From the NCBI RefSeq assembly GCF_918797525.1, contig NZ_OU963893.1, positions 620,001 through 684,000 of the forward strand: a stretch of 64,000 nt of DNA. The letters are read 5' to 3'. How positions within the stretch are numbered: position 1 is the stretch's first letter; every line of letters begins with the position of its first letter. The notes under the pieces were generated by a model. It made no database searches. It was not told the DNA's origin and saw nothing but the letters and a program-made list of their open reading frames with translations. Both the position numbers and the translations under genes were made by a program. This document shows positions 12,103 to 20,096 of the stretch, piece by piece. Origin of the DNA: an unidentified bacterial endosymbiont (GTDB lineage: Bacteria > Pseudomonadota > Gammaproteobacteria > Enterobacterales > Enterobacteriaceae).

Positions 12103-13758
12103 ATGTTATCTGGGCAAACACCCACCCGGGAATGGAACACGCGACGCACCGAGAAAGCGCGTCGCCTGGCATCCGTACCGGTGCAGGGCAAGGTACTGCC
12201 AACCGGCGATCTTGTCGCCATGCTGGAAAAACTGATCGCACCAGGGGACAAAGTTGTTCTGGAAGGAAACAATCAAAAGCAGGCAGATTTTCTTTCCCGC
12301 TCACTTGCCGAAGTGAACCCGCAATTCGTGCACGACCTGCATATGATCATGCCAAGCGTGGGCCGCAGCGAGCATCTGGATATCTTTGAGAAAGGCATCG
12401 CCCGCAAGCTGGACTTTTCCTTCTCCGGAACCCAGAGCCTGCGTATTTCGCAGTTGCTGGAAGACGGCCAGCTCGAAATTGGCGCGATCCACACTTACAT
12501 TGAGCTTTATTCCCGCCTGTATGTCGATCTTTCACCCAACGTGGCGCTGATTGCCGGTTTTAAAGCAGACCGCAAAGGCAATCTCTACACCGGGGCGAGT
12601 ACTGAAGATACCCCGGCGCTGGTAGAGGCCGCCGCCTTCCACGACGGCATTGTCATCGCGCAGGTGAACGAGCTGGTGGACGACGAATGCGACCTGCCGC
12701 GCGTCGATATTCCGGGCTCCTGGGTAGACTACGTGGTGGTTGCGGACAAACCGTTCTTTATCGAACCGCTGTTCACCCGCGACCCGCGCCTGATTAAACA
12801 AGAACACATCCTGATGGCGATGATGGCCATCAAGGGCATCTATGCAGAACATCAGGTGCAGTCTCTCAACCACGGGATTGGCTTTAACACCGCGGCGATT
12901 GAGCTGCTCCTGCCGACCTACGGCGACCAGCTCGGCCTGAAAGGCAAAATCTGTAAACACTGGACGCTGAACCCGCATCCGACGCTCATTCCCGCTATCG
13001 AAAGCGGCTGGGTGGAAAGCGTGCACTGCTTCGGCGGCGAGTTGGGGATGGAAGAGTACATCCGCGCCCGTCCTGACGTGTTCTTCACCGGAGCCGACGG
13101 CTCTATGCGTTCCAACCGCGCGTTCTGCCAGCTGGCAGGCCAGTACGCGGTGGATATGTTTATCGGCTCTACGCTACAGGTTGATGGTTACGCTAACTCT
13201 TCAACCGTCACCCGCGGCCGCCTCTCCGGCTTCGGCGGTGCGCCAAACATGGGCCATGACCCGCACGGCCGACGCCATGCAACGCCCGCGTGGCTGAACA
13301 TGATTACCGAGCCAGACCCGATGCAGCGCGGTAAAAAGCTGGTCGTGCAGATGGTAGAAACTTTCCAGGCGGGCGTGAAGCCGACCTTCGTGGAAAAACT
13401 CGATGCCGTCGAGGTAGCTAAAGCCTCCGGAATGCCGCTGGCGCCAGTCATGATTTACGGCGATGACGTCACCCACGTGCTGACCGAAGAGGGGATTGCC
13501 TACCTCTACCGGGCGAAAGATCTGGCAGAACGTCGCGCTATGGTCGCGGCCGTCGCAGGGATCACCGATATCGGTCTCGGGGTGGATGCCAAACGCGTGG
13601 CGGAACTGCGCCAGAGCGGTAAAGTGGTTTATCCGGAAGATATGGGCATTCGCCGTACCGATGCCACCCGCTCTCTGCTGGCGGCGGGCAGCGTGTCTGA
13701 CCTGGTCGAATGGTCCGGCGGACTTTACAACCCACCAGCGAAATTCCGGAGCTGGTAA
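12103..13758 (+). CDS. mdcA: Malonate decarboxylase alpha subunit (acetyl-S-ACP:malonate ACP transferase)
   Basis: First enzyme subunit of the biotin-independent malonate decarboxylase. It swaps the acetyl group on the carrier protein MdcC for malonyl, releasing acetate. The 551 residues match the usual length of about 550. The CoA-transferase-like fold shows the GIGFNTAAIELLLPTYG and CFGGELGMEEYIRARPDVFF segments, and SGFGGAPNMGHDPHGRRHATP in the second half. The ribosome site AGGAGG lies 6 bp before the ATG. The stop TAA overlaps the mdcB start (TAATG), and the rest of the operon follows without gaps. The context makes the assignment secure. Confidence 0.97.
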   Translation: MLSGQTPTREWNTRRTEKARRLASVPVQGKVLPTGDLVAMLEKLIAPGDKVVLEGNNQKQADFLSRSLAEVNPQFVHDLHMIMPSVGRSEHLDIFEKGIARKLDFSFSGTQSLRISQLLEDGQLEIGAIHTYIELYSRLYVDLSPNVALIAGFKADRKGNLYTGASTEDTPALVEAAAFHDGIVIAQVNELVDDECDLPRVDIPGSWVDYVVVADKPFFIEPLFTRDPRLIKQEHILMAMMAIKGIYAEHQVQSLNHGIGFNTAAIELLLPTYGDQLGLKGKICKHWTLNPHPTLIPAIESGWVESVHCFGGELGMEEYIRARPDVFFTGADGSMRSNRAFCQLAGQYAVDMFIGSTLQVDGYANSSTVTRGRLSGFGGAPNMGHDPHGRRHATPAWLNMITEPDPMQRGKKLVVQMVETFQAGVKPTFVEKLDAVEVAKASGMPLAPVMIYGDDVTHVLTEEGIAYLYRAKDLAERRAMVAAVAGITDIGLGVDAKRVAELRQSGKVVYPEDMGIRRTDATRSLLAAGSVSDLVEWSGGLYNPPAKFRSW

Positions 13759-14615
13759 TGAAACTTCTGCCCCAGATTCAGGTTGAAGGCGGTGCCGGGT
13801 GGCTGGCGCGAACCGCCACGCAGTGTCTGATTGACGAAGCACGATTAAGCCCGAAGCCCGGTCTGGTGGACAGTCGGGGGAACGGCGCACATCGCGATTT
13901 ATCCCTGGCACTGATGGAGCGCTCCGCGCGTAGCCTGACGCCGACGTTTCAGGCCCTGGCGCAGCACAGCTGGCAGCGTCCGGCAGATATTTCGCTCAGG
14001 CAAACCGTAGGACGCCTTGGCCGCGATGGTGAGCAACAGATGATGGCGGCTACTGGCGGGGTGAACACCCATCGTGGCGCGATCTGGGCGCTGGGTCTGC
14101 TGGTGAGCGCGGTGGCGATGCTGGGCGGCGAGGCGAGTGCTACCGCCGTTGCGGGCACCGCGGCGCTTCTGGCAACGCTGCCGGACGACGCGGCACCGAA
14201 AGTGTTCAGCAAAGGGCTGCGCGCCACGCACCGTTACCGCGTGCCTGGCGCGCGGGAAGAGGCGCAGCAGGCGTTCCCGCACATTATGCAGCGTGGATTG
14301 CCACAGCTTCGCCTTAGCCGGTTGAACGGCAGCAGCGAAACGCACGCCCGACTCGACGCGCTGATGGCGATCATGACCTCGCTCACCGATACCTGCGTGC
14401 TGTCGCGCGCTGGCATGGAGGGGCTGGATGCCATGCAGAACGGCGCCCGCGAGGTACTGAACGTCGGAGGATGCGCAACGCTTGCAGGCCAACAGGCGCT
14501 GGCGAACTTAGACCGTCAAATGCTCACACTCAACGCCTCGCCGGGTGGTGCAGCCGACCTGCTTGCCGCCACGCTGTTTCTCGACCGCGTCGAAACGCCT
14601 TATTCAAAGCATTAA
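13758..14615 (+). CDS. mdcB: Triphosphoribosyl-dephospho-CoA synthase
   Basis: CitG-like enzyme that joins ATP and dephospho-CoA to make 2'-(5''-triphosphoribosyl)-3'-dephospho-CoA, the precursor of the MdcC prosthetic group. The 286-residue start MKLLPQIQVEGG at 13758 overlaps the mdcA stop; a longer frame to 13710 lies within mdcA. Family marks are SPKPGLVDSRGNGAHRDLSL near residue 35 and GGVNTHRGAIWALGLL near residue 100. It works with MdcG, which transfers the product to apo-MdcC. Confidence 0.95.
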   Translation: MKLLPQIQVEGGAGWLARTATQCLIDEARLSPKPGLVDSRGNGAHRDLSLALMERSARSLTPTFQALAQHSWQRPADISLRQTVGRLGRDGEQQMMAATGGVNTHRGAIWALGLLVSAVAMLGGEASATAVAGTAALLATLPDDAAPKVFSKGLRATHRYRVPGAREEAQQAFPHIMQRGLPQLRLSRLNGSSETHARLDALMAIMTSLTDTCVLSRAGMEGLDAMQNGAREVLNVGGCATLAGQQALANLDRQMLTLNASPGGAADLLAATLFLDRVETPYSKH

Positions 14616-14624
14616 GAGGATGTT

Positions 14625-14924
14625 ATGGAAAAAATCACATTGACCATGCCCGCCAGCCGCGCGTTAAGCGGCAGGGCGCTGGCAGGGGTTGTCGGCTCCG
14701 GGGATATGGAGGTGTTATTCGCCGCCGAACCGGGCCAGACCTTAACCGTTGATATCACCACTTCCGTCGACAACAGCCGTGGTCGTTGGGAAGCCTTGTT
14801 CACCCGCCTGCAAACGGTCAGCAGCCTGCCCGCAGGCAAACTGACCATCCACGACTTCGGCGCGACGCCGGGCGTGGCACGCATTCGTATCGAACAGGTT
14901 TTTGAGGGGGTGAGCCATGCGTGA
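14625..14924 (+). CDS. mdcC: Malonate decarboxylase acyl carrier protein (delta subunit)
   Basis: A 99-residue carrier protein that holds acetyl and malonyl groups on a phosphoribosyl-dephospho-CoA arm rather than phosphopantetheine. The modified residue in Klebsiella MdcC is Ser25, and this protein has Ser25 in the motif GVVGSGDMEVL. An AAGAGG ribosome site precedes the ATG. The last codons overlap the mdcD start by 8 bp (ATGCGTGA). It belongs to the malonate-specific carrier family and has no resemblance to AcpP. Confidence 0.96.
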   Translation: MEKITLTMPASRALSGRALAGVVGSGDMEVLFAAEPGQTLTVDITTSVDNSRGRWEALFTRLQTVSSLPAGKLTIHDFGATPGVARIRIEQVFEGVSHA

Positions 14925-15750
14925 TGACAGCAGCTTTATTGAATTAAAAGCGCGCCAGCGCGCACAGGCGTTGCTGGACAACGGCAGCTACCGTGAATTG
15001 CTGGATCCGTTTGAAGGCATTATCTCTCCGTGGCTTGGGCCGCAGGGCATTGTCCCGCAGGCCGATGACGGCATGGTCGTCGCAAAAGGCACCATCAACG
15101 GTCAGCCTGCGGTCGTCGTCGCGATTGAAGGCGCGTTCCAGGGCGGCAGCATGGGCGAAGTGTCCGGTGCCAAAATGGCGGCGGCGCTGGAGCTGGCGGC
15201 GGAAGATAACCGCAACGGCATTCCGACTCAGGCGGTGCTGTGCCTTGAAACTGGCGGCGTACGTCTGCAGGAGGCCAACCTCGGCCTGGCAGCGATTGCC
15301 GATATTCACGCCGCGATTGTTGACCTGCGCCGCTACACGCCGGTTATCGGGATTGTGGCCGGCACCGTGGGCTGCTTCGGCGGGATGTCCATTGCGGCAG
15401 CGCTGTGCAGCTACCTGATTGTGACCCGTGAAGCGCGTCTGGGGCTCAACGGCCCGCAGGTTATCGAGCAGGAGGCGGGCATTGCAGAGTATGACTCTCG
15501 CGATCGTCCGTTTATCTGGAGCATGACCGGCGGCGAAGTGCGCTATCAAAGCGGCCTGGTGGATGCCCTTGTGGGTGACGGCGTGAACGCGGTGAAAGCG
15601 GCGATGAACGACGCGATTGCCAAAGGCGTGCCGGCGAAACACCGCACCGATAACTACGTCGATTACCTGAACCGTCTGACCCATTTTGACACCCGTAAAC
15701 AGGCGGATGCAGAACAGATCAACGCGCTTTTTGCCCGGGAGGTGAAATGA
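14917..15750 (+). CDS. mdcD: Malonate decarboxylase beta subunit
   Basis: With MdcE it decarboxylates malonyl-S-MdcC to acetyl-S-MdcC. The 277-residue protein has the crotonase-like carboxyltransferase fold shared with acetyl-CoA carboxylase beta-type domains. The glycine-rich oxyanion segments GGVRLQEANLGLAAIAD and GTVGCFGGMSIAAALCS are visible in the middle. It starts inside mdcC and its stop overlaps the mdcE start (ATGATG), indicating tight coupling of the subunits. Confidence 0.95.
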   Translation: MRDDSSFIELKARQRAQALLDNGSYRELLDPFEGIISPWLGPQGIVPQADDGMVVAKGTINGQPAVVVAIEGAFQGGSMGEVSGAKMAAALELAAEDNRNGIPTQAVLCLETGGVRLQEANLGLAAIADIHAAIVDLRRYTPVIGIVAGTVGCFGGMSIAAALCSYLIVTREARLGLNGPQVIEQEAGIAEYDSRDRPFIWSMTGGEVRYQSGLVDALVGDGVNAVKAAMNDAIAKGVPAKHRTDNYVDYLNRLTHFDTRKQADAEQINALFAREVK

Positions 15751-16550
15751 TGAGTAACGCAATAAGCCGTGGCGAGCTCTGGCTGAACATCCTCGCGCCG
15801 AATGCCAAACGTCTGGACGGATTATGCCCGTCCGTGCAGGCGGCAGACGCTGAGCTTAACGGTGAATCGGTACGTTTTGTGGCCATAGTGCCGGATGCCA
15901 ACAACCACTTTCCGCGTGCGGCGCAAGGCGAAGTCGGCCTGCTGGAAGGCTGGACCCTGGCGAAAGTGGTTAGCGAAACGGTGGCTGCCGATGCAGATAA
16001 GTCCGTGAAGCGTCCGATTGTGGCGGTGATCGACGTCCCAAGCCAGGCCTATGGCCGTCGTGAAGAGGCGTTTGGTATTCATCAGGCGTTGGCTGGTGCG
16101 GCGGCGGCCTACGCCAACGCCCGTCTGGCCGGTCATCCAGTGATTGGTCTTATCGTCGGCAAGGCGATGTCCGGCGCGTTTCTGGCCCACGGCTACCAGG
16201 CCAACCGTCTGATCGCATTTAACGATACAGGCGTGCTGATCCACGCGATGGGTAAAGAGTCTGCGGCGCGCATTACGCTGCGCACCGTCGACGCGCTGGA
16301 AAAACTGGCGGCGACCATTCCGCCAATGGCGTATGACATCAGCAACTACGCCACCCTGGGGCTGCTTTCTGGCCTGCTGGATATCAGTAACCCGGATGCC
16401 CCATCCGATAACGATCTGGCGCAGGTGAAAACCACGCTGCAACAGGCCATCAATGACGCGCGTCAGGACACCACGTTGAAAAACCGTTTGGGTGCTGACA
16501 ACCGCCGCAGTTCTGCTTTCGTACGCGAACGTATGCGAGCAAGCTGGTAA
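15747..16550 (+). CDS. mdcE: Malonate decarboxylase gamma subunit
   Basis: Partner of MdcD in the malonyl-S-ACP decarboxylase, 267 residues. The family segment IGLIVGKAMSGAFLAHGYQANRL lies in the middle, with FNDTGVLIHAMGKESAARI after it. Two adjacent ATGs (15747 and 15750) follow the ribosome site GGGAGGTG, and either could be used. It is the last of the four catalytic subunits; a structured gap of 127 bp follows before mdcF, the only gap of that size in the operon. Confidence 0.95.
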   Translation: MMSNAISRGELWLNILAPNAKRLDGLCPSVQAADAELNGESVRFVAIVPDANNHFPRAAQGEVGLLEGWTLAKVVSETVAADADKSVKRPIVAVIDVPSQAYGRREEAFGIHQALAGAAAAYANARLAGHPVIGLIVGKAMSGAFLAHGYQANRLIAFNDTGVLIHAMGKESAARITLRTVDALEKLAATIPPMAYDISNYATLGLLSGLLDISNPDAPSDNDLAQVKTTLQQAINDARQDTTLKNRLGADNRRSSAFVRERMRASW

Positions 16551-16568
16551 GTAAAAAAGAGACCTGCC

Positions 16569-16621
16569 GGATGCACAACCCCATGGGCGCGCCCGTCGCG
16601 CCCGCGTGGGAGCCTGCATCC
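16569..16621 (+). repeat. Nested inverted repeat between mdcE and mdcF
   Basis: Outer arms GGATGCA (16569-16575) and TGCATCC (16615-16621) enclose inner arms GGGCGCG (16585-16591) and CGCGCCC (16597-16603). No U-tract follows, so it looks more like an mRNA stability or processing hairpin than a terminator. Confidence 0.6.
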
Positions 16622-16677
16622 AGAAAAATAATAATCATCGCGCCAGTGCTAAATCTTTTTTTACTACAGGTGATTTT

Positions 16678-17637
16678 ATGACTTACGTAATTGTTCATGC
16701 TCTTGCACCGATTTTCGTGATTATGTTGCTGGGATTCTGGGCCGGTAAGGCGAAGATGGTTGATAACAAGAATGTCTCCTTGCTCAATATTTTCGTGATG
16801 GATTTTGCTTTGCCTGCCGCACTGTTCAGCGCCACCGTTCAGACGCCCTGGACCGGCATTGTGGCCCAGTCGCCGCTGATTCTGGTGCTGACGCTGGCGA
16901 TGTGGGTAACCTATGCGGCCATCTACTTCCTCGCCACCAACGCCTTTAAGAAATCCGCGCAGGATGCGGCCGTGCTGACGCTGACCGTCGCCCTGCCAAA
17001 CTATGCGGCGCTGGGGCTGCCGATTCTGGGCAGCGTGCTGGGGGAAAGCCCTTCCACCTCCTTGTCCGTGGCGGTCTCCATCGCCTGTGGTTCAGTCCTG
17101 ATGACGCCGTTCTGCCTGCTGATCCTGGAACGTGAAAAAGCGCGTGCTGAGGGGAGCAATTCTGGCTCAACGCTTTCTATGCTGCCGGTGTTGATGTGGC
17201 GCTCCATTAAGAAACCGATTGTGATGGGCCCGCTGCTGGGGGTTATCCTGTCCGCCATTGGCATCAAAATGCCGGAGCTGGTCCTCGCGGCGATTAAACC
17301 GCTGGGGCTGTCGGCGACCGCTGCCGCGCTGTTCCTGACCGGGGTGATCCTCTCTGCCCGCAAGCTGCAGATCAACACCATGGTCATTACCTCGACCATT
17401 ACCAAGCTGCTGATTCAGCCAGCGATCGCGTGGGGTATCGTTTTAATCTTCGGCCTGCACGGCTCCGTAGCGATCACTGCTATCCTGATGATTGCGCTTT
17501 CCGCGGGCTTCTTCGGCGTGGTATTTGGTAACCGCTTTGGCGTGCAGTCGCCGGATGCAGAAGCCGTGCTGCTGTTAAGCTCCGTACTGTGTATCCTGTC
17601 GCTGCCACTATTTATCTCGCTGACGTCAGGAATGTAA
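16678..17637 (+). CDS. mdcF: MdcF, malonate transporter (auxin efflux carrier family)
   Basis: An integral membrane protein of 319 residues with about ten hydrophobic helices. It belongs to the auxin efflux carrier/MdcF family and presumably imports malonate for the decarboxylase. Family phrases are MDFALPAALF in helix two, LPNYAALGLPILGSVLG in the first half and SAGFFGVVFGNRFGV near the end. The start MTYVIVHALAPIF at 16678 follows a CAGG site; the longer frame to 16606 reads through the intercistronic repeat. The stop lies 2 bp before mdcG. Confidence 0.93.
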   Translation: MTYVIVHALAPIFVIMLLGFWAGKAKMVDNKNVSLLNIFVMDFALPAALFSATVQTPWTGIVAQSPLILVLTLAMWVTYAAIYFLATNAFKKSAQDAAVLTLTVALPNYAALGLPILGSVLGESPSTSLSVAVSIACGSVLMTPFCLLILEREKARAEGSNSGSTLSMLPVLMWRSIKKPIVMGPLLGVILSAIGIKMPELVLAAIKPLGLSATAAALFLTGVILSARKLQINTMVITSTITKLLIQPAIAWGIVLIFGLHGSVAITAILMIALSAGFFGVVFGNRFGVQSPDAEAVLLLSSVLCILSLPLFISLTSGM

Positions 17638-17639
17638 TT

Positions 17640-18257
17640 ATGACCCCAACATTACGCCCACACGATCTTATCTGGCTTAGCGCGCGCGATGCGCTGGAAG
17701 GCATCGCCGACTCCTGGGTGGAGGCGGTCTGGCATACCGGCCTACCGGTAGTGGTGCGGCGTGATGTTGATAACGAGGGCCGTATACCCGTTGGCGTGCG
17801 CGGCCTGCGCCGCGACCAGCGGGCGCCCGGGTGGGTCAAACCCGAAAGCATAATGCGCGTGGTTACGCCCGAATCACTGAGCGTAACGGCCGATCTGCTG
17901 CGCTCACCCTTTGTGTCTCTGCCACCCGTTCAGGTGGCGCTACAACTTTCTCAGCAGCCATGGCCGTGGAGATGGGGAATTACCGGGAGTACCGGCTACG
18001 CGCTGGCGACCGGCATTCCGGTGATGCACGCCGGGAGCGATCTCGACCTGCTGGTCCGCGCTCCACGGCCTCTCTCGCCGGAGAGCTTCGCGCTCTGGCA
18101 ATCGCAGCTCTGCCACGCGCTGTGCCGGGCGGACACCCAAGTGGATACCCCGGAGGGGGGATTTGCGCTGGGGGAGTGGCTGCGCGATGGCAAAACGCTG
18201 CTGAAAACCCGCCACGGTCCACGCCTGGTGGCGGATCCGTGGCACAGGGAGGAGTGA
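17640..18257 (+). CDS. mdcG: Phosphoribosyl-dephospho-CoA transferase (holo-MdcC synthase)
   Basis: Transfers the phosphoribosyl-dephospho-CoA group made by MdcB onto the serine of apo-MdcC. The 205-residue protein carries the nucleotidyltransferase acid pair D134 and D136 in AGSDLDLLVR, the positions reported as essential in Klebsiella MdcG. The start ATG at 17640 is 2 bp after the mdcF stop; longer frames begin inside mdcF. The stop TGA overlaps the mdcH start (TGATG). Confidence 0.95.
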   Translation: MTPTLRPHDLIWLSARDALEGIADSWVEAVWHTGLPVVVRRDVDNEGRIPVGVRGLRRDQRAPGWVKPESIMRVVTPESLSVTADLLRSPFVSLPPVQVALQLSQQPWPWRWGITGSTGYALATGIPVMHAGSDLDLLVRAPRPLSPESFALWQSQLCHALCRADTQVDTPEGGFALGEWLRDGKTLLKTRHGPRLVADPWHREE

Positions 18258-19153
18258 TGAAAATACTGTTTACCTTTCCGGGGCAGGGCACGCAGCGCGA
18301 AGGTATGCTGCACAACCTGCCGGGGACGGAACTGGCTCAGGCGCGTGAGGTGCTTGGCGCGGAGCTGGATCCGCTGGATAGCGCAGCCTCGTTAATCCAC
18401 ACCCGCGCGGTACAGCTTTCACTGCTGATTGCCGGTGTTGCCTGGGCGCGGGAGCTGGAACGCCACGGCGTGTCGCCGGACATTGTCAGCGGGCTGTCCA
18501 TTGGCGCTTATCCGGCTGCCGTTATCGCCGGTGCGCTGGAATTTACCGACGCGCTGAAGCTGGTGGCGCTACGCGGCGATGTGATGGAGCAGGCATATCC
18601 ACATGGCTATGGTCTGACGGCCATCATGGGCTTAACCCTGCCGCAGGTGGAAACGCTGATTAAAGGCACCGGAACCTACATTGCTAACCTGAACGCCGAA
18701 ACGCAGATCGCGATCGCCGGAAGCGATGAGGGTATGGCGCGGGTTGCTCAGCGTGCGCTGGCAAAAGGCGCGAGCAAGGCCCATCGGCTGGCGGTGAGCG
18801 TGCCATCACACTGCGAACTGCTGGCGGAACCGGCACAAAAGCTGGTCGCGGCGTTTAAATCCGTCACGCTTTCTCGCCCACGCTGTGCGTATCTGAGCGG
18901 CAGTACCGGGCGCGTGCTCTGGCAGCCGGAAAAGATTGCCGACGATCTGGCGATGAATATGGCGCGCACGGTGCGCTGGCAGGAGGCGGTGATTTCCGCA
19001 AACGAGCGCGAAGCGCGGCTGGCGATCGAGATGCCGCCGGGCGGCGTACTGACCTGCCTGACGCGGCAGGCGGCGTGGGAAGGCGAGTCAATTTCGCTGG
19101 AGCGCAGTGGAGTGGATGTGGCGGTGCATCTGGCGAAGCGTCTCAGAAGGTAG
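18257..19153 (+). CDS. mdcH: Malonyl-CoA:MdcC transacylase
   Basis: A 298-residue acyltransferase of the FabD family that loads malonyl from malonyl-CoA onto MdcC, so that the decarboxylase can enter its acetyl-malonyl exchange cycle. The family motifs FPGQGTQ (residues 7-13) and the nucleophile elbow GLSIG (79-83, Ser81) are present, and the catalytic His is probably in the VPSHCELL segment. The start overlaps the mdcG stop by 1 bp behind a GGGAGGAG ribosome site. Its 3' end overlaps mdcR convergently by 11 bp. Confidence 0.95.
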   Translation: MKILFTFPGQGTQREGMLHNLPGTELAQAREVLGAELDPLDSAASLIHTRAVQLSLLIAGVAWARELERHGVSPDIVSGLSIGAYPAAVIAGALEFTDALKLVALRGDVMEQAYPHGYGLTAIMGLTLPQVETLIKGTGTYIANLNAETQIAIAGSDEGMARVAQRALAKGASKAHRLAVSVPSHCELLAEPAQKLVAAFKSVTLSRPRCAYLSGSTGRVLWQPEKIADDLAMNMARTVRWQEAVISANEREARLAIEMPPGGVLTCLTRQAAWEGESISLERSGVDVAVHLAKRLRR

Positions 19154-20081
19154 TATTTTGCGCCAGGCTGCGTGCATACATCCGCCCTTCGGCGGCGAGT
19201 GCTCGCAGGCTCGGGTCCTGCTCGCGGTTGCGGGCAAAGACAATCGCGATCAACTGCTGCATCTGGTAAGGCTGCGCCAGCTTTAACAACTGCACCGAGT
19301 TCTCATACACTTTCTTCATCCTGCCCGGCATCAGCGTAAAGCCAACCCCCGCCTGTACCAGGCTCAGCATTGAGAAAATGTCGTTCACCCGGGTGACGAT
19401 TTCCGGTTCAAACCCGGCGATATGGAAAGCCTCCTGAAAGCCGGCGTAGGTCGCGAACCCTTCCGCCAGGGCGACAAATTTTTGGTGTTTATAGTCGCGC
19501 AGGTCGGCAAGCTCGCGAGTATTCAGCGTGGCAGAGGCCGGTGCGGCAAGGAAAATGTCGTCATGGAAAAGGGGCAGCACTTCGAGGCTGTTGCGGTCGA
19601 TGTCGCTTTCAGAGATAGAGATGATAATGGCATCCAGCGATCCTTCGTCCAGCTTATGCAGCAACATCTCGTTAGACCCCATCGTCAGATCCATCTCGAG
19701 ATCGGGACGGCGCAGCTTCATGCCCATAATCAGTCGCGGCACGGTTTCCAGCGTCAGCGAGTAGAGCGTGCCTACGCGCAGTCTCCCCTGGCCAATCCCG
19801 GCAATTTTGCGCGACTCTTCTACACCGCGCGCCATTATCTGCACCACCTCCTGGCAATACTCCAGCAGCGTCCACGCGGAAGGTAGCGCAATCAGATTAC
19901 GCCCTTTGTGGGTAAAGAGCGGGCAGCGCACGTTCTCTTCCAGCGTATGCAGCGCGCGGTGTACGCTGACGCCGCTCAGGCCCAGAGTTTCCGCAGTACG
20001 CGCGATATTGCCCTTCTCCATGAAGGTCATGAAGATGGTGAGTTTACGCAATGTAATATCGCTCGTGGTATCGAAACGCAT
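19143..20081 (-). CDS. mdcR: MdcR, LysR-type regulator of the malonate genes
   Basis: A 312-residue LysR-type transcription factor. The N-terminal winged helix-turn-helix includes GNIARTAETLGLSGVSVHRAL at about residues 19-39, and a periplasmic-binding-like co-inducer domain fills the rest. It lies tail to tail with mdcH, as in the Klebsiella mdc cluster, so it very likely activates mdcA in response to malonate. It is 15 bp downstream of yheS on the same strand and may share its transcript. An ATTA-N9-TAAT dyad before mdcA is a candidate target. Confidence 0.9.
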   Translation of the reverse strand: MRFDTTSDITLRKLTIFMTFMEKGNIARTAETLGLSGVSVHRALHTLEENVRCPLFTHKGRNLIALPSAWTLLEYCQEVVQIMARGVEESRKIAGIGQGRLRVGTLYSLTLETVPRLIMGMKLRRPDLEMDLTMGSNEMLLHKLDEGSLDAIIISISESDIDRNSLEVLPLFHDDIFLAAPASATLNTRELADLRDYKHQKFVALAEGFATYAGFQEAFHIAGFEPEIVTRVNDIFSMLSLVQAGVGFTLMPGRMKKVYENSVQLLKLAQPYQMQQLIAIVFARNREQDPSLRALAAEGRMYARSLAQNTTF

Positions 20082-20096
20082 ACTTCTCCCGCGGTG

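Noticed and set aside
12532..13911. Long open frames antisense to mdcA
   Set aside because: mdcA is intact and family-matched on the plus strand; the opposite frames have no family features.
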